Assembly: GCF_016632335.1 (NCBI RefSeq)
Contig: NZ_JAEPBG010000013.1
Span: forward strand, 62,001-126,000
Direction: 5' to 3'
From: Noviherbaspirillum pedocola
GTDB lineage: Bacteria > Pseudomonadota > Gammaproteobacteria > Burkholderiales > Burkholderiaceae_D
DNA: 64,000 bases
The translations under genes and the position numbers were made by a program. The notes beneath the pieces are model-generated. The model did no database searches, had not been told where the DNA came from, and saw only the letters and a list, made by a program, of their open reading frames with translations. Every line of letters starts with the position of its first letter. Position 1 is the stretch's first letter. Below, piece by piece: positions 15,981 through 22,949 of this stretch.

Positions 15981-17660
15981 TCAGGCGCGCGGTATTTCCA
16001 GCACGTCGTAAGGTTCGAGCTTCGCAATCGCATCGAAGGGATCGGGCTCGCGCCAGGCGAACAGGCTGCAGACGATTTTATCCGGCGTGACATCCACGAT
16101 CGAAAAGCCGTTCTTTTCCATCGGCGCCCGATTGCGTTCCAGTTGCAGCGCCGTCGGCGCGCCAGGGCCAAGGCCGCGCGGCCCGCTCGGCCAGCCGGCC
16201 AGGCCCGTGCCCAGCGTGCCATTGAGGATGATGTGCATCGGGTTGTTGCGCAGGTCGAGATCGCCGCTTTTGAGCACCCGGTCCCAGCCGGTCGCATGCA
16301 GGTCGCCGGACATCATCACCGACGGCCGCTGCGCATCAAGCATCGCCTTGACGATGCGCTGATGCTGCAGATTCCAGCCCGATTGCCACATGTACTTGCT
16401 CTTCGCGGTGGACAGGCGCAGGTTCTTGCCATGCACGCTGCCGAAGCGCTGCGAAATGGTGTCGTCGCTGGACGCCATGACTTCATCGGACACCACCACG
16501 TCCGGATACCATTCGCGCCATTTGCCCGCAGTCCAGCCAAACGGCGTAGATGGCATGTGCACCAGGTGGCGCGCATCGGTGCCGCGGGTGCGCGCGAGCA
16601 GCCAGGCTTCCGCATCCGGCGGCACCAGGCCGGCATGCCTGTCCTTCAACGACAGGTAGCGACCACAGTCGTACATCAGCACTTCCAGCAGCCGGCCGTA
16701 GCGCAGCGTGCCGAAGCATTCGGACAGCGCCGGCGCGCGGTCGCCGGCATTGCTGCCGGAGAGCATCAGCGGCCGGGTCGCATCCGGCAGGAATTCCGGG
16801 TAGTACATGTGCTGCGTGGCACGGGCCAGATTCAGATCGAAGTTCTCCGGCGGGAAGGTGATGAAGTTCTGCTCGGCTTCATCGTTTTCGTAATAGTCGT
16901 GGTCGTCCATCATGAAGAACACCGGCGTCGAACGCAGCCGGGTGCCATACAGGTGCGCAATCTGCGGATCGACCACCGTGGTCAGCACGCGCTCGTTGTC
17001 GGTGCCCAGCACCGGCTGCGCGGTATCGAAGCGGCCGATGTCCTTGTAGAAATCGGTGGCGGCTTTGCGAATCGCGGCATTGCTGCTCTCCAGCCAGGTG
17101 CGCTGGTCCTGGTAGACATGGTCGCCGTTGGCGATCACCACATCGGGCCGGTACGACAGGCCCCGATCGAGCAGCGCATGGCGGATTGCCAGCGAGCGGA
17201 AGGCTTCCATGCCGCCGGGGCCGCGCGCTTCAGGATGACCGCCGGCGCAGGTGTAGACCAGCAGGCGCAGGCGCTCGGGCGTGGCGTCCGGTCGCGGAAA
17301 GGTGGAGAGCGGCCAGTTCGCGCACAGCGCATGGCCGCGCGCGTCGACGAGCTGCAGCGTGTATTCGGTAGCGGGTTTCAGGTCAGGCACATCGAATTGC
17401 CAGAAGCGGCCGGCGGTGTCGGTCTTCACGCCTGCCACGCGGCGCTGGCCGATGCGCAGTTGCGGCGGGCTAGCCAGAGGACGGCGGAAGGAGGCCTTCA
17501 GCAGCACGCGCTCATGGCTTGCCGCCGGCAGCAGGTGCGCGACTTCGCCGGCATCCCAGCCGTCGGCAGCAAAGGCGTCATCGGCCAGCGGCAGGCCGGC
17601 GCCGACGGCAAGCGCGGCGCTGGCCTGCAGAAAGCGGCGGCGGGTGATGGTGGTGGTCAT
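15981..17660 (-). CDS. PhoD-like alkaline phosphatase/phosphodiesterase, Tat-exported
   Basis: A 559-residue protein. A twin-arginine signal (TRRRFLQAS, residues 6-14, then a hydrophobic run to AFAAD) sends it folded to the periplasm. PhoD_N-like beta domain (about 40-130) precedes the metallophosphoesterase core with metal ligands in YTCAGG, VIANGDHVYQDQ, MMDDHDYYEND and SGDLHATGWD. PhoD proteins cleave phosphomono- and diesters using Fe/Ca; this divergent group is often annotated as PhoD-like only. It is the first gene of the operon with the alkylsulfatase, suggesting joint scavenging of organic esters (P and S). It is divergent from a LysR gene. Confidence 0.86.
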   Translation of the reverse strand: MTTTITRRRFLQASAALAVGAGLPLADDAFAADGWDAGEVAHLLPAASHERVLLKASFRRPLASPPQLRIGQRRVAGVKTDTAGRFWQFDVPDLKPATEYTLQLVDARGHALCANWPLSTFPRPDATPERLRLLVYTCAGGHPEARGPGGMEAFRSLAIRHALLDRGLSYRPDVVIANGDHVYQDQRTWLESSNAAIRKAATDFYKDIGRFDTAQPVLGTDNERVLTTVVDPQIAHLYGTRLRSTPVFFMMDDHDYYENDEAEQNFITFPPENFDLNLARATQHMYYPEFLPDATRPLMLSGSNAGDRAPALSECFGTLRYGRLLEVLMYDCGRYLSLKDRHAGLVPPDAEAWLLARTRGTDARHLVHMPSTPFGWTAGKWREWYPDVVVSDEVMASSDDTISQRFGSVHGKNLRLSTAKSKYMWQSGWNLQHQRIVKAMLDAQRPSVMMSGDLHATGWDRVLKSGDLDLRNNPMHIILNGTLGTGLAGWPSGPRGLGPGAPTALQLERNRAPMEKNGFSIVDVTPDKIVCSLFAWREPDPFDAIAKLEPYDVLEIPRA

Positions 17661-17786
17661 GCTGTCTCCTCGTTATCGTTGGGCGCGCGGACCGCGCACG
17701 GCTACAAATTGAATGCCGACTATCGGTCACTATCGCCATAAAGTAAAATAACCGCCATTGCGCAACCCATAACTTCAGGGAATGGC

Positions 17787-18689
17787 ATGCTCGGCGATAC
17801 TCTCGAATACTTTCTCGCGCTCGCCGCCACCGGCACCTTCACCAGCACCGCGGAACGGCTCGGGATTTCGCAGCCGGCACTGAGCAAGGCGGTGCAGAGG
17901 CTCGAGCGCCAGGTCGGCGCCAAACTCATCATCCGCACGCCGCGTGGCGCCGAGCTGACTGAGGCCGGGCGCGCGCTGCATCAGCGGCTGCTGGCGGTGT
18001 CGCGCGACATGGATGAAGCGGTGCAGCAGGCGCGCGACCTGGGCGGCGGCCATGCCGGCCTGCTGCGCATTGGCGTCACGCCGGCCACGACCGATTTCAC
18101 GCTGCGCGCGCTGCTGCCGACGCTGACGGATGAGCGCCCGGCCGCGCGCCTGGCTTTCACTACCGCCTTCGCCGGCGGCCTGATGGACGCGCTCAGCCGG
18201 CGCGACGTGGAACTGGCAATCTGCCCGATACCCGACAACCTCGATCCCGCGCTCGTGGCCGAAGCGCTTTACGACGACCCGTGCAGCCTGATGATGGCGG
18301 CGGACCATCCGCTTGCCGCCAAGGCCGACATCGGTATCGAAGACCTCGCCGCCCATGCCTGGGCCGCGACCCGCAAGCATGAATACACCCGCAGTCAGCT
18401 GGAGCGGGCTTTCCGCGCGCGCGGCCTGACGCCGCCGCCGGTGGTGGTGGAAGCCGATACCCTCGATGCATTGACACTGATCGTGTCGCGCACGCGCTTG
18501 CTGAGCATGATTAATGTGGGCAGCGTGCGCGCCGGCAGCATTCCACCGAACGTACTGATCCGGCCGACCGCGCCCGATCGGCTTGACCGGCGCGTCGGCA
18601 TCGTGATGCGATCGGGCTACCTGTCGCCGATCGCGCAGCGGGCCAGGGAAATTCTCGGCGATGCTGCAGTCCTGCAGCGGCAGCCCTGA
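17787..18689 (+). CDS. LysR-family regulator, divergent from the PhoD/alkylsulfatase operon
   Basis: 300 residues. The HTH (about 1-60: EYFLALAATGTFTSTAERLG, SQPALSKAVQRLE) and the LysR substrate domain (about 90-290) are typical. The divergent layout over 126 bp is the classic arrangement in which an LTTR controls the operon it faces. For an SdsA-type gene this parallels SdsB, a LysR activator responding to alkyl sulfates in Pseudomonas (known); the same role here is inference. The intergenic region has repeated CACTATCG/CGACTATCGG elements near 17715-17735. Confidence 0.85.
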   Translation: MLGDTLEYFLALAATGTFTSTAERLGISQPALSKAVQRLERQVGAKLIIRTPRGAELTEAGRALHQRLLAVSRDMDEAVQQARDLGGGHAGLLRIGVTPATTDFTLRALLPTLTDERPAARLAFTTAFAGGLMDALSRRDVELAICPIPDNLDPALVAEALYDDPCSLMMAADHPLAAKADIGIEDLAAHAWAATRKHEYTRSQLERAFRARGLTPPPVVVEADTLDALTLIVSRTRLLSMINVGSVRAGSIPPNVLIRPTAPDRLDRRVGIVMRSGYLSPIAQRAREILGDAAVLQRQP

Positions 18690-18913
18690 AGCGAGCGTGC
18701 CGGCCTCGTCGCCGGAAATGCATCCGCTCCAGCGCTTGCGGCAATCGATGCCGCGCTCGCCGTGACGCGTAAATTGCTTTGCCCTCGCCGCGAGAAACGT
18801 TACTCTGTAGGAGCGTGCCCGGTAAAAGAGTTTCGCCTCTTTTGCCGGCGGTGCGCCAAGGAATGCCGCCGGACCTGCGGCGCTGCGCCATCCTCATGAA
18901 GAAAGGGTCCACC

Positions 18914-20176
18914 ATGATCTCGTCCCATGTGCTCAGCAAGATCCGCCGCATCTATGCCGGCTGCCTGAAGTTCGACGACTTCGAAAGCAGCTGCGCCGAT
19001 GAGGAAGTCAACACGGCGATGTATGGCTCGATGCGCGGCCTGTTGCGCGATCTGTGCCGGCTCGCCGCCAATCCCTCCAATCCCGAAGGCCTGCGCCTGC
19101 CGCCGCTGAACAATCTCGGCATGACGCTGCATGAGCTGATGCAGCTGCCGTATGTGCAGCGCGATGGCAAGACCATGCGGCTGGGCGCGGTGGTGTTTTC
19201 CCAGTTCTGCCGGCACCGCGTGGCCATGCTGCTGGAAGAGCTTTTCATCACCTGCAGCGCCGAGGAATTGATCGGCGCGGCGCTGCCGGTGCATGCCGAG
19301 GCCGCGCATTCCATCGATGAACTGCGCCACCAACTGTACGAGCCGACGGCGCAGCAGGAAATCGGCACGATCCTGATGACCGATCTGCAGCAGGCCTGGG
19401 GCGCGCGCACGCTGCGTTCCTTCTTCATGGCGCAGCCGAATGCGCAGGGCTACATGGCCTGGTGGCCACAGGCCAAGGTGGGCAGTGGTATGGCGCTGCC
19501 GACGCACGCAGTGCGCACCCCATCAGGCACGGTATCGATGACGCTGACCCGCTGCACCGAGGATGCGAGCGATCCGGTCGCGGCCCATGAATGGTGCGCG
19601 GAATTGCGCGTGGAAGCGGACGCGGTGTGGCCCGACGCGGTTGCCTACGGCATGGCTTATGTGTTCGAACGCGATGCCGCCGGACTGCCGCTGGGGACGG
19701 TCGACGACATGGTGTGCGCCTCGGATGCGGTGTCCGATGTCGATGTGCAGCAGGTCGATGCGCTGCTGGCCCAGCATGGCGACATGCCCGAAGTGATCCA
19801 GGGCTCGGACATTGCGATGGTATGGCTGTGGGAACGTCGCCTGGGCAGCGAGCGCGGCCTTGGCGCCGAATGCCTGCTGGCGGCGCTGCGCGATCTGTCG
19901 GCGCGCTTTCCGCATCTGCATACCGTGGCCGTCAACATGAAGCCGGCGCAGTTCAACGACTGGGAAGAAGGCATCGATCCGCCCGGCATCGTCGTGGCCA
20001 AGCAGGAAGCCATCGATGCGCTGCACAGCCACATCGATGCGCTGCAGCCTGGCGACGTCGTTGGCGGCGAGACGCGGCTGTTCGTCGCCAACCGTGATCC
20101 GGATGCCGGCAGTGCCGCCGAAACCGTGGCCCGCGCAGCGGCGCGGCGCTCGATCAGGAAGGCCGGCGCTGCCTGA
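18914..20176 (+). CDS. Unrecognised 420-residue protein
   Basis: I do not recognise a family. The protein is soluble, with no signal peptide and no membrane helix. The N-terminal half is helical (VLSKIRRIYAGCLKFDDFES; GMTLHELMQLPYVQRDGK). The C-terminal half is acidic and mixed, with an acyltransferase-like run (SERGLGAECLLAALRDLSARFPHLHTVAVNMKPAQFNDW) that ends in a Pro-rich turn and a basic tail. The GLGAECLLAAL stretch might suggest a GNAT-like acyl-CoA loop, but this is weak. GAAAGGG precedes the chosen ATG. It is a single gene with its own terminator. Confidence 0.6.
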   Translation: MISSHVLSKIRRIYAGCLKFDDFESSCADEEVNTAMYGSMRGLLRDLCRLAANPSNPEGLRLPPLNNLGMTLHELMQLPYVQRDGKTMRLGAVVFSQFCRHRVAMLLEELFITCSAEELIGAALPVHAEAAHSIDELRHQLYEPTAQQEIGTILMTDLQQAWGARTLRSFFMAQPNAQGYMAWWPQAKVGSGMALPTHAVRTPSGTVSMTLTRCTEDASDPVAAHEWCAELRVEADAVWPDAVAYGMAYVFERDAAGLPLGTVDDMVCASDAVSDVDVQQVDALLAQHGDMPEVIQGSDIAMVWLWERRLGSERGLGAECLLAALRDLSARFPHLHTVAVNMKPAQFNDWEEGIDPPGIVVAKQEAIDALHSHIDALQPGDVVGGETRLFVANRDPDAGSAAETVARAAARRSIRKAGAA

Positions 20177-20211
20177 GCTTCCTGAAGTTCCCCGAGTTTC
20201 CCCATCCGCGA

Positions 20212-20248
20212 GCCGGGGCGCAGCTTCCCCGGCACCCCTTCTTTTTTT
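20212..20248 (+). terminator. Rho-independent terminator
   Basis: GCCGGGG and CCCCGGC with an 8-nt loop are followed, after a short spacer, by CTTTTTTT. It lies 35 bp after the stop of the 420-residue protein. The rest of the gap to 20477 shows no further gene or clear promoter. Confidence 0.7.
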
Positions 20249-20477
20249 CACGGCAACGCCTGCAGGCAGGAACTTTTGCATTGCCTGCAACCTAAGACCG
20301 TGTGCCTTCCAATACCGACAAGCGAATTCAAAATCTGCACGAAAACTTCGGATTGGCATGCACGCCGCATCGACTATTGGGATGCGGGCCTGTTGAGCGA
20401 AAGTTCATGTCGTGCCGGCAGCCTTGGCCCCCGGCCGCGCGCCTGAGCGCAGCGCATGCATTGCACGGGGAAAGGGA

Positions 20478-21434
20478 ATGGAATTGAACGAGTCCCTGGC
20501 GCGGCGCCAGGCCAGAATTCTTGTCGTCGACGATTGCTCGCGCCATGCCGGCTCGGTCGCCGAGCTGCTGCGCTTTGAAGGCTACGAGCGCGTCGAGACC
20601 CAGACCGAGGCAGCGCGGGTGGCAGCGCTGCATGCGGCGCATGACTTCGATCTGATACTGCTGGATCTGCGCATGCCGGATGCCGACGGCGTGGCGGTGA
20701 TGGAAGAACTCAGGCGCATGCGTCCGGGTGAAATGCTTCCGGCGCTGATCGTCACTGGTTATGGCAGCAGGAAGAACGAGGCGCTGGCGGCCGGCGCGCT
20801 GGATGTGATCGTCAAGCCCTACGATCCGCGCGAGCTGTCGCTGCGCGTGCGCAATGCCTTGCGGGTGAGATTGCTTTATCGGGAGATGATGGAGCGCGCG
20901 GAAGCAAACCGTGCCATGGCCATGCACGACGCGCTGACCGGCCTGCCGAATCGGCGCATGCTGCTCGAGCGCATGGACAACGCGATCCTCATGGCGCGGC
21001 GCAACGACCGGCACATGGCGGCGCTGTACATCGACCTCGATCGCTTCAAGGAGGTTAACGACCATCTTGGTCATGCCGGCGGCGACCTGCTGCTGCAGCA
21101 GGTCGCCAGCCGCCTTGCCAACTGCGTGCGGCAGACCGACACTGTCGGGCGTCTCGGCGGCGACGAATTCCTGATGGTGCTCACCGAGGTGCGGCTGCCC
21201 GGCGAAGCAGCGGTTCCCGCGGCCAAGATCGTGCGCTCGCTGTCGGAGCCCTTCCTGATCGCCGGCCGGCATGCGGGAATCAGCGCCAGCGTCGGCATCG
21301 CGGTGTATCCGGAACATGGCTCGACCACCGCCGAATTGCTGAGCGTGGCCGATGCGGCGCTGTACGGCATGAAGCTGGATGGCAGGAATGGCTTTCGCTT
21401 TGCTTCCGAAGTGGTGGGGGGAAGCAAGGAGTGA
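20478..21434 (+). CDS. Response-regulator diguanylate cyclase (REC-GGDEF)
   Basis: 318 residues from MELNESLARRQ, chosen for the GGGGAAAGGG site. The receiver domain (about 12-130) has the DD pair in VVDDCSR and phospho-Asp in LLDLRMPDADG; the Lys is in IVKPYDP. The GGDEF domain (about 155-315) has an intact LGGDEFLMVL active loop, and the inhibitory I-site RQTD lies five residues before it. It should therefore make c-di-GMP from GTP with product feedback when phosphorylated. No kinase is adjacent. Overall this resembles WspR/PleD-type regulators. Confidence 0.9.
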   Translation: MELNESLARRQARILVVDDCSRHAGSVAELLRFEGYERVETQTEAARVAALHAAHDFDLILLDLRMPDADGVAVMEELRRMRPGEMLPALIVTGYGSRKNEALAAGALDVIVKPYDPRELSLRVRNALRVRLLYREMMERAEANRAMAMHDALTGLPNRRMLLERMDNAILMARRNDRHMAALYIDLDRFKEVNDHLGHAGGDLLLQQVASRLANCVRQTDTVGRLGGDEFLMVLTEVRLPGEAAVPAAKIVRSLSEPFLIAGRHAGISASVGIAVYPEHGSTTAELLSVADAALYGMKLDGRNGFRFASEVVGGSKE

Positions 21435-21572
21435 GGATGCGGAAGTCGTTGGCAGCGTCGGCGCTACCGCATGAGGAGAGGACAGGCCTGACGCTGGGCC
21501 ATTGCAGCTGTCTCGCGGCGCTGCCGTAAAGGTCGCAATCGCATACCCGCAGCAGCGCCGCTCAGACCGGCC

Positions 21573-21818
21573 TTATACCCGACGTATCAGCCGCAGCAGG
21601 ACCACCAGCACGACCGCGCCTATCGTGGCCACGATGATGGTGCCTAGCGTGCCGCCGCCGGCCGACACGCCAAGCGCATTGAACAGATAACCGCCGACGA
21701 AAGAGCCCAGGATGCCGAGGATGATGTCGCCGAGTATGCCGAAACCCACTCCGCCTGCAATCATCCCTGCGAGCCAGCCCGCGATCAGGCCAATAACGAT
21801 CAACCACAAGAAGTTCAT
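21573..21818 (-). CDS. GlsB/YeaQ/YmgE-family stress membrane protein
   Basis: An 81-residue protein made of three hydrophobic Gly-rich helices (LWLIVIGLIAGWLAGMIAGG; GILGDIILGILGSFVGGYLF; GTIIVATIGAVVLVVLLRLI), the complete transglycosylase-associated (Transgly_assoc) family pattern. Members are small inner-membrane proteins induced by envelope or acid stress and of uncertain mechanism. The ribosome site GGAGGAA is directly upstream of this start. It is convergent with the diguanylate cyclase. Confidence 0.88.
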   Translation of the reverse strand: MNFLWLIVIGLIAGWLAGMIAGGVGFGILGDIILGILGSFVGGYLFNALGVSAGGGTLGTIIVATIGAVVLVVLLRLIRRV

Positions 21819-22062
21819 GATTCCTCCGCAACGTGTTGGATTGCATCCCAGGAGCGTCACCGCGATCCATGGCATGGCTGCGAGACTTCGGGTCCGTGCC
21901 ATGAATCGCTGTTGCTTGCGCCATCGTGCAGGAACAGGCTAGCTCATCACTGGCGGCTCGACAGTCGGAAAACCTCTCATCGTTGAGTCGGAAGAATGGC
22001 AGTCGAGCGCATGGCTTGCGCAGCTTCGCGTTCAGGCATGGATGGCGGCGCAAACGATGGCC

Positions 22063-22947
22063 TCACGCATTGAATTCCTCGCCGACCTTCAGCGTGGCAC
22101 CCACGGTTTCCTTGCCGCGCACCAGGAGCAGCGCGCATTCGGCCTGCAGCAGCAGGCGCTTGAGCACCAGCGCGCGTCCTTGGTCGAGCGCGCCATGCCA
22201 GCCGAGCGCCAGCACACTGGCTTCATGGGCCGCAACCTGTTCCAGCAGCACCGCGGCCGGATCGCCGGGCCGCAGCATGGCTTCGGCGATGCAGTGGCGC
22301 CGTTCGTGCGGGCAGCTTGCCAGAGAGCGTTCGACCATGTCGCGCAGCCGTTCCCGGTATTCGTGATACGCCGCGTCCGGATAGGCGCAAAGCGGCATGC
22401 CGCGGCCGATGCCGGGATCGTCTTCCGCATGCAGCACGCTCACCCGGATACGCAGCTCGCCGGCAAGACGCAGCGCGAAGGCCAGCGCCTCGGCCGACGC
22501 CAGTTCGCCGCTTGCCGCGGCCAGTATTGACGACCAGGGCAGCGCCTGCCGATAAGCCATCGGAATCAGCAGCACCGGAACCGGGCTGCCCTCGATCACG
22601 GCGCGCGCGATCGATCCGAGCGACAGTGCCGACCTGCGCCCGGCGGATGCCGAGGCCCCGCCGGCGCTCATCACCACCAGTCTCACCCGGTGCAGGCCGA
22701 TGGCGCGCAGCAAGCTGGCCGCGGTGCCGTCCTTGATCTGGTGCAGGATGACGCGCGGATGCCGCGACGGAACATGCAGCCGCGCAAGCGCTTCATCGTT
22801 GTCGGTCGGGCTATCGCCTGCGGACAGCACGTGCAGCACATGCAGTGTCGCGTCCAGGGCATCGGCCAGCCACAGCGCGCAGTCGACGCCCCTGGCCGCT
22901 TCGACGGATCCGTCTAGCGGCAGCAGAAGGGAAGGGAAGCTTGTCAT
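22063..22947 (-). CDS. Tandem universal stress protein (two Usp domains)
   Basis: 294 residues, two Usp domains (about 1-133 and 138-285). The first ends in a nucleotide-loop-like VVMSAGGASASAGRRSALSLGS; the second has a weaker ALGWHGALDQGRALVLKRLL. The ATP motif is altered (G-x2-G-x9-G-S is not fully kept), so ATP binding is uncertain. It overlaps the ribosome-site region of the preceding GH65 fusion (stop at 22950, 2 bp gap), so the two are translated from one mRNA. Usp genes of this kind are often under FNR/Anr control, and a box-like site lies at 25958. Confidence 0.85.
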   Translation of the reverse strand: MTSFPSLLLPLDGSVEAARGVDCALWLADALDATLHVLHVLSAGDSPTDNDEALARLHVPSRHPRVILHQIKDGTAASLLRAIGLHRVRLVVMSAGGASASAGRRSALSLGSIARAVIEGSPVPVLLIPMAYRQALPWSSILAAASGELASAEALAFALRLAGELRIRVSVLHAEDDPGIGRGMPLCAYPDAAYHEYRERLRDMVERSLASCPHERRHCIAEAMLRPGDPAAVLLEQVAAHEASVLALGWHGALDQGRALVLKRLLLQAECALLLVRGKETVGATLKVGEEFNA

Positions 22948-22949
22948 CG

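Noticed and set aside
16143-17741. A 532-codon plus-strand open frame opposite the PhoD-like gene
   Set aside because: Antisense shadow with low-complexity composition; the minus strand has the metal motifs and a Tat signal.
20812-20860. The REC domain of the diguanylate cyclase as a separate CheY-like gene
   Set aside because: The reading frame is continuous through REC and GGDEF with one start and no internal ribosome site.
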